Positions 1 to 7,868 of a DNA stretch of 17,658 nt are shown here, piece by piece. Every line of letters starts with the position of its first letter. The stretch's first letter is position 1. The notes beneath the pieces were generated by a model. It worked only from the letters and a program-made list of their open reading frames with translations. It made no database searches and had not been told where the DNA came from. Position numbers and translations under genes: made by a program. The DNA comes from an uncultured Lysobacterales bacterium. Lineage in GTDB: Bacteria; Pseudomonadota; Gammaproteobacteria; Xanthomonadales; SZUA-36. The DNA lies in the NCBI GenBank assembly GCA_937974465.1, contig CALJWY010000253.1, positions 1 through 17,658 on the forward strand, given 5' to 3'.

Positions 1-2
1 TT

Positions 3-236
3 TTCGGATCAATGGATTCCTGCTTTGACGGTCAGGTACTGGTCGAAGATGCGTTTGTCGATGTTTACACCGACTTTGTCCGCACTGCATCCGATTGTCA
101 GCTCGACGGTCCGCCACTTGGCGATCCCATTGACGCTTGCACTACCCAGGAAGAAGCAGATGCAGCTTTTGACCTGGATGGAACAGTTCTTTATGTTCCT
201 GCTGCCGGGGATGAGTGTGGTACCGACGAAGCATAA
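3..236 (+). CDS. C-terminal end of an unidentified acidic protein (5' truncated by the window edge)
   Basis: The frame is open from the window edge to a TAA at 234-236, so this is the tail of a longer gene; the ATG at 12 is probably internal. The visible 77 residues are rich in Asp and Glu and contain four Cys (in DSCFD, SDCQL, DACTT and DECGT), a spacing that could form disulfides in a secreted protein. No recognised domain is visible. A strong intrinsic terminator lies 36 bases after the stop, which supports this being the genuine end of a transcription unit. Function is unknown, and the competing frame starting at 25 is judged a shadow. Confidence 0.55.
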   Translation, partial: FGSMDSCFDGQVLVEDAFVDVYTDFVRTASDCQLDGPPLGDPIDACTTQEEADAAFDLDGTVLYVPAAGDECGTDEA

Positions 237-252
237 CTACGTTGTGTGATAC

Positions 253-269
253 TCCTGTAAAATACAGGA
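253..269 (+). other. Small perfect hairpin before the terminator
   Basis: Seven-base arms, TCCTGTA and TACAGGA, flank an AAA loop just after the first gene and just before the terminator hairpin. It may stabilise the mRNA 3' end or act with the terminator. It has no T-run of its own. Confidence 0.35.
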
Positions 270-272
270 ACG

Positions 273-303
273 AAAAGGGCGTCTTTCAGGGCGCCCTTTT
301 TTT
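273..303 (+). terminator. Rho-independent terminator after the first gene
   Basis: A 9-bp perfect stem (AAAAGGGCG / CGCCCTTTT) with a 10-base loop runs directly into a T tract. This is a textbook intrinsic terminator on the plus strand. It ends the transcript of the truncated first gene and separates it from lemA. Confidence 0.85.
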
Positions 304-311
304 GTCTGGGA

Positions 312-317
312 TATAAT
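312..317 (+). promoter_or_regulatory. Possible -10 box for the lemA/DUF2207 pair
   Basis: A perfect TATAAT lies 11 bases before the lemA ATG. No convincing -35 hexamer was found at the right distance, because that position falls inside the terminator stem. There is no Shine-Dalgarno sequence between it and the ATG. If used, transcription would begin almost at the start codon and give a nearly leaderless mRNA. The call rests on the hexamer alone. Confidence 0.3.
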
Positions 318-328
318 CCTGATCAATC

Positions 329-871
329 ATGTTTGAAATACTCATTACACTTCTTGTGTTGGTGCTGGTAATTGGCGTTTGGTTGTACAACCGCCTGGTA
401 CGCAACCGCAACCTCGTTAAAGAGGCCTGGGCGGGCATTGACGTGCAATTACAAAAACGTGCCGAACTGGTGCCCAACCTGGTACAGACCGTGAAGGGTT
501 ATACCAGCCATGAATCGTCTGTTTTGGAAGAACTCACCCGAATTCGCAGCGAAAAGGAGTCCGGCGTCAATCAACGTGCGGCACAGGAAACAGCTTTATC
601 AAAATCGCTTGGACGGCTGTTTGCACTGGCTGAAGAATACCCGGACCTGAAAGCCAGCGAGGGCTTTCAGCAGTTGCACAACAGCCTGGTTGAGATCGAG
701 GAACATCTGCAGTTTGCACGCCGTTATTACAATGGCGCCGTGCGGGACAACAACAACCTGGTCGAGAGCTTCCCGTCCAATATCGTCGCAGGCATGTTCA
801 AATTCTCCCTGGCCGAGTTCTTTGAAATCGAGCTTGCCAGTCAAAGAAGCGTACCCGATGTTGAACTTTAA
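329..871 (+). CDS. lemA: LemA family protein
   Basis: The 180-residue protein matches the LemA family in length and pattern. It has one N-terminal membrane segment (about residues 2-20), then a long helical body containing the typical stretch from NRLVRNRNLVKEAW through DVQLQKRAELVPNLVQTVKGY, with HESSVLEELTRIRSE after it and ARRYYNGAVRDNNN near residues 130-145. LemA proteins are anchored in the inner membrane with a helical bundle outside it; their molecular role is poorly defined. The stop overlaps the start of the downstream DUF2207 gene by 14 bases, so the two are probably translationally coupled. LemA and DUF2207/TPM-type proteins with glycine-rich tails are commonly paired. No good Shine-Dalgarno sequence precedes the ATG. 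Confidence 0.9.
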   Translation: MFEILITLLVLVLVIGVWLYNRLVRNRNLVKEAWAGIDVQLQKRAELVPNLVQTVKGYTSHESSVLEELTRIRSEKESGVNQRAAQETALSKSLGRLFALAEEYPDLKASEGFQQLHNSLVEIEEHLQFARRYYNGAVRDNNNLVESFPSNIVAGMFKFSLAEFFEIELASQRSVPDVEL

Positions 872-2591
872 GCTTTACCACCTTCGGACCTACCCTGCCC
901 TGTTACTCTTGCTGGCGCTGTTTGCAGCTGCGACCGCAGTGGCGGACGAGCGCATCCTCAACTTCCATTCAGATATCCTGATCCGAAATACAGGCAGCAT
1001 GATGGTGACAGAAACCATCCGGGTACGTGCCGAGGGTAAGCAAATCCGTCGTGGCATTTACCGTGATTTCCCAACCTCGTACAAGGACCGGCATGGCAAT
1101 CACCTTAATGTGACCTTCGATGTGCTGGATTTGCAGCGTAACAACAGCAGCGAGGCATTCCACACCGAGAAACGCTCCAATGGCATCAGGGTGTACTTCG
1201 GCAGCGCCAACAGAACACTGACGCCCGGCATACATGAGTATCGCCTGCGCTACCACACCACGCGTCAGCTGGGATTTTTCGATGAGTTTGACGAGTTGTA
1301 CTGGAACGTTACCGGCAATGGCTGGATATTTCCCATCGACCGCGCCAGTGCAATCATTGAACTTCCCCAAGCCGTCTATCCCAGTGACGTTCGAATGGAC
1401 TTCTACACCGGGCTCGCGGGTTCAAAAGACAAGAGCGCAACGGCGCGCGTCATCGGCGAGCGAAAAATCGAATTTCTATCCACCCGGGAATTCGGCCCCA
1501 ATGAAGGTATGACGATAGCCGCTGGCTGGCCAAAAGGCATCGTTTATGAACCCACCACGCTTGAACGCGCAGGCTTTTTTCTCAAGGACAATTCGGCCGC
1601 TATCGTCCTGATTGCCGGTTTGCTGCTGCCGTTTGCATGGTATTTCTGGGCCTGGAACAAGCTGGGACGGGACCCACGCAAAGGTGTGATCATCCCACGA
1701 TTCAAACCACCCAAGGGTCTGACACCGGCCGGCTGCAGTTATATCAGCAAGATGTCATTCAACAAGCAGGCTTTCGCCGCAGCAATCGTCAACCTGGGTA
1801 TCAAGGGTCACCTGAAGATACACGAAGCCTCAGATGAGTTTGTTCTCCACCGTCAAGACACACCTGGCGACATACCGCCGAGCAAGGGTGAAGCAGGCGT
1901 TATGGATGCCTTGTTCAAGGCTGGTAAAAAACGGCGAATCGTTCTCGATCAGAAAAATTACAAGGAATTCATGAAAGCCCGCAGCGCCTTAAAAAAGGCT
2001 TTGAAAGCCGAACACCTCGGGCGTATGTTCAACCTTAATTCCATCTATGCCCTACCCGCGATCGTTATGGGTATTGGTGCCGTCGCAATCGCTGCTTCCA
2101 TGGATGGCGGGCCCTTGATCTGGGTCTCATTTGCGGTGCTTTTCCTGGTCATGCAAGTGGTCTTCCTGTTCCTGATGCGGGCCCCAACACCCGCCGGCCG
2201 CCGTGTAATGGACGAAATAGAGGGCTTTAAAATGTACCTCGACACCGCGGAACAGGATCGTCTTGACCGCATGCGCTCACCTGAACTGACACCCGAAGTA
2301 TTTGAATCATTCCTGCCCTATGCTTTTGCCCTCGGGGTGGAAAATAACTGGTGTGAGAGATTTGCCAGGGAGTTCCCTGAGGACCTCGGCGAGGGCAATG
2401 GCTACCGGTCTCACTGGTACACGGGTCAAAACAAGGGGCTGGACGGAATTCACCACTTGGGCAGCAGTTTCAATGACAGCTTCTCCTCTGCCATTTCCTC
2501 CGCGTCTTCACCACCAGGCTCAAGCTCAGGGTCAGGAGGAGGTGGCTCATCCGGAGGCGGCGGCGGTGGCGGCGGCGGTGGCGGCTGGTAG
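858..2591 (+). CDS. DUF2207 family membrane protein with glycine-rich C-terminus
   Basis: The start at 858 is chosen because it gives a clean signal peptide (about residues 1-29, hydrophobic core LLLLLALFAAATAVA); the open frame reaches back to 690, but that part is a shadow of lemA. The mature protein has a large extracytoplasmic domain (about 30-240) with DUF2207 features such as RRGIYRDFPT and the YWNVTGNGW block. A membrane helix follows (about 246-264), then a cytoplasmic region with GLTPAG, then two more helices (about 397-414 and 420-440). The C-terminus (about 537-577) is a low-complexity Ser then Gly tract ending in Trp. The family, represented by E. coli YciQ, has no settled biochemical role. 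Overlap with lemA suggests a joint envelope function. Confidence 0.88.
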   Translation: MLNFKLYHLRTYPALLLLLALFAAATAVADERILNFHSDILIRNTGSMMVTETIRVRAEGKQIRRGIYRDFPTSYKDRHGNHLNVTFDVLDLQRNNSSEAFHTEKRSNGIRVYFGSANRTLTPGIHEYRLRYHTTRQLGFFDEFDELYWNVTGNGWIFPIDRASAIIELPQAVYPSDVRMDFYTGLAGSKDKSATARVIGERKIEFLSTREFGPNEGMTIAAGWPKGIVYEPTTLERAGFFLKDNSAAIVLIAGLLLPFAWYFWAWNKLGRDPRKGVIIPRFKPPKGLTPAGCSYISKMSFNKQAFAAAIVNLGIKGHLKIHEASDEFVLHRQDTPGDIPPSKGEAGVMDALFKAGKKRRIVLDQKNYKEFMKARSALKKALKAEHLGRMFNLNSIYALPAIVMGIGAVAIAASMDGGPLIWVSFAVLFLVMQVVFLFLMRAPTPAGRRVMDEIEGFKMYLDTAEQDRLDRMRSPELTPEVFESFLPYAFALGVENNWCERFAREFPEDLGEGNGYRSHWYTGQNKGLDGIHHLGSSFNDSFSSAISSASSPPGSSSGSGGGGSSGGGGGGGGGGGW

Positions 2592-2614
2592 CAAGAACGC
2601 GCGGCGGGCATAGC

Positions 2615-3073
2615 ATGAAAAAACAACCCAACTCAGATGATTGTTTTGTCTGCGGCCGGAAAAATCCGGTCGGGCTTTACATGCATTTTTACGACAATGA
2701 AAAAGACGAGGTGTGTAGCGATTACAACGTTTCCAGCCAATACCAGAGCTATCCCGGTATCGTACATGGCGGAATTCTTGCCAGCATGCTCGATGAGGTA
2801 GTTGGCCGGGTGGCCATGATTGAAGACCACCATCATTTCATGGTCTCGGTCAGGTTGCAGGTGATTTACCGTCACCCGGTACCGGTGGAAACACCGCTTA
2901 AGATCAGGGGAAGAATTGTGAGGTTACGCGGCCGGCTGGGTAAAGCACAGGGTGAGATTATCCTGCCGGATGGCAGGGTCGCTTGCGAAGCCTCAATTAC
3001 ACTGGCCGATATTCCTGAAGAACTGTTCTCAAAAGCCAACTTCGAATTACTGGATTGGCGCGTCGATGAATAA
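2615..3073 (+). CDS. PaaI-type hotdog-fold thioesterase
   Basis: At 152 residues this is a single hotdog domain of the PaaI/acyl-CoA thioesterase group. The N-terminus has the CFVCGRKNPVGL block found in one PaaI subgroup. The HGG motif is at residues 51-53 within PGIVHGGILASMLDE, and the following Asp-Glu pair (60-61) supplies the usual catalytic acid position. Such enzymes hydrolyse acyl-CoA thioesters in the cytoplasm; the substrate cannot be told from sequence. It begins 23 bases after the DUF2207 gene and may be co-transcribed with it, but the two have no obvious functional link. The 240-bp gap downstream separates it from the molybdenum enzyme cluster. Confidence 0.88.
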   Translation: MKKQPNSDDCFVCGRKNPVGLYMHFYDNEKDEVCSDYNVSSQYQSYPGIVHGGILASMLDEVVGRVAMIEDHHHFMVSVRLQVIYRHPVPVETPLKIRGRIVRLRGRLGKAQGEIILPDGRVACEASITLADIPEELFSKANFELLDWRVDE

Positions 3074-3081
3074 TTACATCA

Positions 3082-3112
3082 CCTGTCATGAGGCCTGTCA
3101 TGAGGCCTGTCA
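3082..3112 (+). repeat. Short tandem repeat, about 2.6 copies of a 12-bp unit
   Basis: The unit CCTGTCATGAGG occurs twice head-to-tail and is followed by CCTGTCA. It sits just after the thioesterase stop, in the 240-bp non-coding gap (3074-3313). It is too short to be an array, and replication slippage is a sufficient explanation. Apart from the ribosome binding site at 3299-3305, nothing else firm was seen in this gap. Confidence 0.5.
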
Positions 3113-3298
3113 GCCAGGGTGTTTTCAGTCCAAAGCCAACGGCTAAAAAAGATGAAAACTCAGTGGCAGAAAAGCGCTGGGGCCATATATGAGATGAAGT
3201 GAGCCAATCACTGGTCATTCCGTTATCCAATGCAGCAATTACTGCTCAAATATGCGCTAGGATAGGTCCAGAAAGCTATTGGACATCGCGCTAATTTC

Positions 3299-3305
3299 AA
3301 GAGGA
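3299..3305 (+). promoter_or_regulatory. Ribosome binding site of the [2Fe-2S] subunit gene
   Basis: AAGAGGA lies 8 bases before the ATG at 3314. This fixes the start of the small molybdenum hydroxylase subunit. Confidence 0.6.
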
Positions 3306-3313
3306 TCGGCGAT

Positions 3314-3781
3314 ATGATTTCTTTCCAGATTAATAACAATCCTGTTCAATTCGAAGGCGAGCCAGACACACCATTGCTGTGGGCGCTCAGAGACCACTTC
3401 AAACTTACCGGCGCAAAATACGGTTGCGGAATCGGTAGCTGTGGTTCTTGCACAGTGCACATTGATGGCAAGGCCAGGCGCAGCTGTACAACCACGGTTT
3501 CAAGCCTTGAGGGGAAATCAGTGGTGACCATCGAAGGCCTGGCAACAGATGATGGTCAACTGCACCCGGTTCAGCAGGCCTGGCTGGAGGAGGATGTACC
3601 GCAATGCGGCTATTGTCAGCCCGGGTTCATCATGAGTACCGTGGAATTTTTGCAAAAACACCCTGATCCCAGTGACGAAGACATCAACACTAACATTGAC
3701 AACCTGTGTCGTTGCGGGACCTACGTGAGGGTCCGCAAGGCAATTCACAGGGCAGCCGAACTAACGGCCAAGGGGAAATAA
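3314..3781 (+). CDS. iorA: (2Fe-2S)-binding subunit of a periplasmic molybdenum hydroxylase (IorA-like)
   Basis: The 155-residue protein carries both iron-sulfur sites of the xanthine oxidase family small subunit. A plant-type ferredoxin cluster uses C38, C43, C46 and C58 (CGIGSCGSC). An all-helical domain holds the second cluster on C98, C101, C132 and C134 (CGYCQPG and CRCGTY). It passes electrons from the molybdenum site of the adjacent large subunit to an acceptor. It has no signal peptide, so it is presumably exported folded together with its Tat-signal partner. The next gene starts 1 base after this stop. By length and by pairing with a Tat-bearing subunit and no FAD subunit, the isoquinoline 1-oxidoreductase alpha type fits best; the symbol denotes family, and the substrate is not established. 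Confidence 0.9.
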   Translation: MISFQINNNPVQFEGEPDTPLLWALRDHFKLTGAKYGCGIGSCGSCTVHIDGKARRSCTTTVSSLEGKSVVTIEGLATDDGQLHPVQQAWLEEDVPQCGYCQPGFIMSTVEFLQKHPDPSDEDINTNIDNLCRCGTYVRVRKAIHRAAELTAKGK

Positions 3782-3782
3782 G

Positions 3783-6071
3783 ATGATGTGGAAGAATCAC
3801 AGGACATCCCAATCCCGATCTAACCCTACCCAGCCCGATCTTTCACGGCGTCGATTCATCATTGCGGGCACCACGATTTCAGGCAGCCTGCTCCTGGGTC
3901 TCCCGCTTGCAGGCGTAGCCCTGTCAGGTGATCCGGCAGGTGATAGCTCGAGGATCGGATTTTTCATCAAGATACTTGAAAATGGCGATGTCATCATCGG
4001 CAATGCACAGCCGGAACTCGGCCAGGGTCTGCGCACCACGCTACCCATGCTGGTGGCAGAGGAACTGGATATCAGCTTTGACAGGGTGCGGATCGAGTCC
4101 ATGCCACTGGGTATCGTCAAGACAGCAGATGGTTACACCTGGAAGTATGGTGGCCAGGGGGTGGGTGGCAGCACCGGTCTGACCAATAACTGGACATATA
4201 TGCGTGAAGTCGGCGCGACTGCCCGCCTGATGCTGATACAGGCTGCCGCCCGGTTGTGGAATGTTCCGGTTGAGCAATGCAGCACACTGCCCGGCCAAGT
4301 GATTTGCGAGACGGCAGGCAAAAAAGCATCTTATGGTGAATTGGTCAAACTCGCCTCCTCACTGCCCATGCCTGAAGAGGCGCCGGCACTAAAGCCTATG
4401 GATGATTACCGCCTGGTAGGCAAGCCGCAGCACAACAAGGAAGTCCAAGACATCATTACCGGCAAAGCAAAGTTTGGCAGCGATGTCGATATGCCGGATA
4501 TGCGCTACGCCGTTATCCAGCGCTCCCCCGTGCTCAATGGCACTGTTTCAAGCTTTGACGACAGCGCGACCAGAGCCGTTAAGGGTGTGCTGGATGTGTT
4601 TCCAGTAGAAGGTCCAGCACCCGGCGCGCCCTATCACATTCTCGCCCATGGCGTTGCCGTCGTGGCGACATCGACCTGGGCCGCTATCAAGGGCCGCAAG
4701 GTGCTAAAAGTGGTATGGGGCGAAAGCCCCAATCGCGACGACAACAGCGAAAAATTCTGGCAGCAAAATCGTGACATGCTCGCCACACAGGGGCAGATCT
4801 GTCACGACCAGGGTGATTTCCCTGCATCAATTGACGCATCGAAAACCGTTGTGCGCCACAGGTACGAAGTGCCATTTGTCTCCCATGCCCCGCTGGAACC
4901 GCAAAATTGTTACGCCTGGGTACAAAAAGACAAGGTCCACGTTATCGCACCGACACAAATGCCATCCGGCGCCTCACGTTCCGCCCATGCGGTCACCGAT
5001 ATCCCCCGTGAGAATATCAAGGTGGAAATGGCGCGGGTCGGTGGCGCATTTGGCCGCAGACTAACCAACGACTACGTTGCTGAAGCCTGCATCATTTCCC
5101 AGAAGACCGGTTGGCCAATCAAGCTGCAATGGACCCGTGAAGATGATATCAAGAATGATTTCTACCGCCCGGGCGGTACACATGAATTGATTGCCGGCCT
5201 GGACGAAAGCAAACGCGTGACGGCATGGAGCCAGCGTCTTGCCAGCGGCAGCAAATATTACCGCCGTCCGAATATGCCGGATGAGGACCTGTGGAAGCCA
5301 GAGCTTTATGTAGATGATTTCCCCAAGGCCATGGTGGAAAACTTCCGCCTTGAGTATTTTCACAACCCCATCGGCCTGCCGCGAGGTTCCTGGCGTGGTC
5401 CTGCACACGTGGTCAATGGCTTTGTGATCCAGAGTTTCCTGGATGAAATTGCACATGAGACCGGGCAAGACCCACTGGAATTGAGGCTGGAATTGCTTGG
5501 CCGGGTTGAAGAACAACCTTACAGCAACCATGGCGGGCCGGTCATGACGCCCGGACGCCTGGCACGTTTGCTGAAATTTGTCACCGGAAGAATCGATTAC
5601 AAAGCCAAACGGCCAAAAGGCCGCGGCGTTGGCTTTGCAGCCCACTTTACCTTTGGTGGCTATGCGGCACATGCAATTGAAGTATCGGTCAACGATGAGG
5701 GTGAGTTCACCATTGAGCGTATCGTGGCGGCCATTGATTGTGGCTTCGCCGTTAACCCCAACGCAGTACAGGCCCAGTTACAGGGCGCAACCATCGATGC
5801 ACTCAGCACAGCACTGGAGTTGGAGATCACCGTACGTGACGGCCAGGTCGTGCAGCGTAATTTTAACAACTACCCGTTGATGAAAATTGACCGTGTGCCG
5901 GCACTGTTTGAAGCACATGTAATGAACTATGACGATACACCGACAGGGGTTGGAGAAATTGGCCTCGCACCTGCCGCACCGGCGCTAACCAACGCCATAT
6001 TCAACGCCACCGGAGTGCGGATTCGCAGGTTGCCCATTGCTGACCAGTTACGCAAAGAAATGAAGGCCTGA
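3783..6071 (+). CDS. iorB: Molybdopterin-binding large subunit, IorB/aldehyde dehydrogenase type, Tat-exported
   Basis: The 762-residue protein begins with a twin-arginine signal (SRRRFIIAG at about 21-29, then a hydrophobic stretch to about 47), so it is exported folded to the periplasm. The body follows the xanthine dehydrogenase family catalytic subunit in its IorB form: NAQPELGQGLRTTLP near residue 75, GGAFGRRL near 420, GLPRGSWRGPAHVVNGF near 535, and the terminal GVGEIGLAPAAPALTNAIF block, where Glu725 sits at the position of the catalytic glutamate. The cofactor should be molybdopterin cytosine dinucleotide, consistent with the xdhC and mocA-like genes that follow. Such enzymes hydroxylate N-heterocycles or oxidise aldehydes; the substrate is unknown here. 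A second ATG follows the first directly, so the start could be 3786. Confidence 0.9.
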   Translation: MMWKNHRTSQSRSNPTQPDLSRRRFIIAGTTISGSLLLGLPLAGVALSGDPAGDSSRIGFFIKILENGDVIIGNAQPELGQGLRTTLPMLVAEELDISFDRVRIESMPLGIVKTADGYTWKYGGQGVGGSTGLTNNWTYMREVGATARLMLIQAAARLWNVPVEQCSTLPGQVICETAGKKASYGELVKLASSLPMPEEAPALKPMDDYRLVGKPQHNKEVQDIITGKAKFGSDVDMPDMRYAVIQRSPVLNGTVSSFDDSATRAVKGVLDVFPVEGPAPGAPYHILAHGVAVVATSTWAAIKGRKVLKVVWGESPNRDDNSEKFWQQNRDMLATQGQICHDQGDFPASIDASKTVVRHRYEVPFVSHAPLEPQNCYAWVQKDKVHVIAPTQMPSGASRSAHAVTDIPRENIKVEMARVGGAFGRRLTNDYVAEACIISQKTGWPIKLQWTREDDIKNDFYRPGGTHELIAGLDESKRVTAWSQRLASGSKYYRRPNMPDEDLWKPELYVDDFPKAMVENFRLEYFHNPIGLPRGSWRGPAHVVNGFVIQSFLDEIAHETGQDPLELRLELLGRVEEQPYSNHGGPVMTPGRLARLLKFVTGRIDYKAKRPKGRGVGFAAHFTFGGYAAHAIEVSVNDEGEFTIERIVAAIDCGFAVNPNAVQAQLQGATIDALSTALELEITVRDGQVVQRNFNNYPLMKIDRVPALFEAHVMNYDDTPTGVGEIGLAPAAPALTNAIFNATGVRIRRLPIADQLRKEMKA

Positions 6072-6113
6072 TTAGCGATAGAACTGGGCCAGATAACTTG
6101 ATAGGCTGCGTCC

Positions 6114-7202
6114 ATGCACCTGGGTCTGTCTGCACTGCTTGAATTCCAGCGCACTCATCAATCGGATGAGGCGCTGGTGCTTGGTACCGTGATTGCCACC
6201 GAGGGTTCCACCTACCGTAAACCCGGCGCGATGATGTTAATTGCAGCTGACAACAGTTATTGCGGCCTGATCTCAGGTGGTTGTCTTGAGGCTGATCTGG
6301 CCGCGCATGCAAAAGATGTGTTCGCGGATGGCAAAACCCGGAATGTCGTTTACGACATGAGCCACGGTGATGACTTTGCCTGGGGACTGGGCCTTGGTTG
6401 TGACGGCATTATTCACCTGATGCTGCAACGCCTGGATGGAAGCAGCGGTTTTGGTTTTCTGGATGTCCTGACCCAAGCCCTGGAGGCCCGTTGCAGCGGC
6501 CTGTTGAGCCTGGTGACCAAAAGTGATGACCCTGCCTATTCGCCCGGTGACTTTGCAGTGAGTTTTGATGGCCCTTTCAAGGCCGGTGATCCCGGTCTGA
6601 TCCCCCACCCTGAACAGGTGTCCGAGATGCTGAGCGCCACTGGTCAACGCATGTCCCGGCGCTACTGGCAGGAGAAGATTGACACCAGTGGTGGTGAAGT
6701 CGACGTACTATTGGTGCCCATCACACCTCAACCCTCCGTTCTGATTTGCGGCGCAGGTCACGACGCTTTACCGGTGGCCCGGCTTGGCGTTGAAATGGGA
6801 TGGGAAGTGACCATCGTCGACCACCGCTCCGGCTTTGCCCGGGCCGACCGTTTCCCGGATAGCTGCCGCGTGCTGGTTTTGCAACCCGATGAACTCGCAC
6901 AGACACTCGCGCTGCAGAACTTTGACGCCGCCGTTTTGATGACACACCACCTCGGTCATGACCGCGCTTACCTGTCGCAGGTGGTGAATGCTGAAATATC
7001 CTATATCGGCCTGTTGGGGCCGCGCGCACGCAGAAATCGTCTGCTGGAAGAAATTGGCGAAGACCATGCCCACGTCTACGGCCCCGCCGGCCTCGACATA
7101 GGCGCAGAAATGCCCGAATCCATCGCCCTGGCAATCGTGGCTGAAATCCATGCCCATCTGAACCAGCGAAGTGGCGTCATGCTGACCAGTGCCGGTACAT
7201 GA
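6114..7202 (+). CDS. xdhC: XdhC/CoxI family molybdenum cofactor insertion and sulfuration factor
   Basis: The 362-residue protein has the two-part XdhC layout. The N-terminal XdhC/CoxI domain carries TVIATEGSTYRKPGAMM and GLISGGCLEADLAAHA (about residues 25-75), with the conserved Gly-Gly-Cys. The C-terminal Rossmann domain begins at VLICGAGHDALPVARL (about 210) and continues to TIVDHR and GLLGPRARRNRL. XdhC proteins bind the Mo cofactor, help add the terminal sulfido ligand and deliver it to molybdenum hydroxylases. It lies 42 bases after the large subunit and overlaps the next gene by 4 bases (ATGA), so it acts in the same operon. Confidence 0.9.
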   Translation: MHLGLSALLEFQRTHQSDEALVLGTVIATEGSTYRKPGAMMLIAADNSYCGLISGGCLEADLAAHAKDVFADGKTRNVVYDMSHGDDFAWGLGLGCDGIIHLMLQRLDGSSGFGFLDVLTQALEARCSGLLSLVTKSDDPAYSPGDFAVSFDGPFKAGDPGLIPHPEQVSEMLSATGQRMSRRYWQEKIDTSGGEVDVLLVPITPQPSVLICGAGHDALPVARLGVEMGWEVTIVDHRSGFARADRFPDSCRVLVLQPDELAQTLALQNFDAAVLMTHHLGHDRAYLSQVVNAEISYIGLLGPRARRNRLLEEIGEDHAHVYGPAGLDIGAEMPESIALAIVAEIHAHLNQRSGVMLTSAGT

Positions 7203-7789
7203 AGTACCCATCACTGAGCGTGGTGATTCCGGCCGCCGGCAGCAGCGTAAGATTGGGGCAGCCAAAGCAGCTGGTGGAACACAATGGAACCCCGCTGATC
7301 TGCAAAGCTGTGGAAAATGCGCTCTCATTATCCCCGGCAGAGGTCATTGTGGTTACAGGGGCTTATACAGACGCGGTTGAAGCAGCAACCAGGCACTCAG
7401 CTGCTCGTTGTGTCTATCACCCCAATTGGGCGCAAGGCATGGGTGGATCAATCGCCGCAGGCGTAGCTGCAATCAACCCCGATTCTGCCGGCCTGCTGAT
7501 CCTGTTGTGTGACCAATGGCGTGTTCAGACCACAGACCTGCAAACACTGGCAAAGACATGGCAAAGCGATCCGACACGTATCATTGCAGCAACGACGGAA
7601 GGAAGCCTCATGCCTCCCGCTATATTTCCCGCAAGATGTTTTGATGAGTTACAACAATTGGGTGGTGATCACGGCGCGCGTTCCGTAATCAATGCGCACC
7701 CGCGGTTAGTCACAGCAGTGCCAGTTAGCAATGCCGCATTTGACCTGGATACAAAAACACAGCTGGAAGCCCTACAGAAACCAAAATAG
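7199..7789 (+). CDS. mocA: MocA-like molybdenum cofactor nucleotidyltransferase
   Basis: The 196-residue protein has a MobA-like NTP transferase fold: the nucleotide loop PAAGSSVRLGQPKQL near residues 10-25, the metal-binding Asp in LLCDQW near residue 103, and PPAIFPARCFDELQQLGGDHGAR near 140-162. MocA joins CMP to molybdopterin to give MCD, the cofactor used by xanthine-oxidase-family enzymes such as the IorAB-like pair upstream; MobA (GMP) is less likely in this context. Start and upstream stop share ATGA, a sign of translational coupling to xdhC. It is the last gene of the plus-strand cluster and converges on the sulfur operon. Confidence 0.86.
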   Translation: MKYPSLSVVIPAAGSSVRLGQPKQLVEHNGTPLICKAVENALSLSPAEVIVVTGAYTDAVEAATRHSAARCVYHPNWAQGMGGSIAAGVAAINPDSAGLLILLCDQWRVQTTDLQTLAKTWQSDPTRIIAATTEGSLMPPAIFPARCFDELQQLGGDHGARSVINAHPRLVTAVPVSNAAFDLDTKTQLEALQKPK

Positions 7790-7799
7790 AAGCCGCCCA

Positions 7800-7842
7800 G
7801 CGGTGAATTTATGGGCGCTGTAAAAGCCAATAAATTCACCGC
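7800..7842. repeat. 12-bp inverted repeat between convergent operons, possible bidirectional terminator or REP-like element
   Basis: Perfect 12-base arms (GCGGTGAATTTA / TAAATTCACCGC) flank a 19-base centre that contains a smaller GGC/GCC pairing. It fills the 79-bp gap between mocA and the convergent YeeE-rhodanese gene. A hairpin between convergent stops fits transcription termination in both directions, but no clear T-run follows either arm. It also resembles palindromic repeats scattered between genes in many gammaproteobacteria; copy number elsewhere in the genome would decide. Confidence 0.5.
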
Positions 7843-7868
7843 GAAAGAGCGGCCTGAGGAGGGAGTTT

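Noticed and set aside
690..857. Upstream extension of the DUF2207 frame to the ATG at 690
   Set aside because: The extra 56 residues overlap lemA out of frame and would bury the signal peptide; the start at 858 gives a normal signal peptide.
2510..2591. Gly/Ser-coding GC-rich repeat as a sequencing artefact or frameshift
   Set aside because: Gly/Ser-rich C-termini are normal for DUF2207/TPM-type proteins, and the frame ends cleanly at a stop just before the next gene.
3082..3112. Start of a CRISPR-like or regulatory repeat array
   Set aside because: There are only about 2.6 head-to-tail copies of a 12-bp unit with no spacers and no cas genes; slippage is enough to explain it.
5061..5672. 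203-residue minus-strand open frame inside the molybdopterin subunit gene
   Set aside because: The plus-strand frame carries clear IorB motifs across this interval; the antisense product shows no domain or plausible composition.
6768..7328. 186-residue minus-strand open frame across the xdhC-mocA junction
   Set aside because: It runs antisense through two well-supported, overlapping genes and has no family features.
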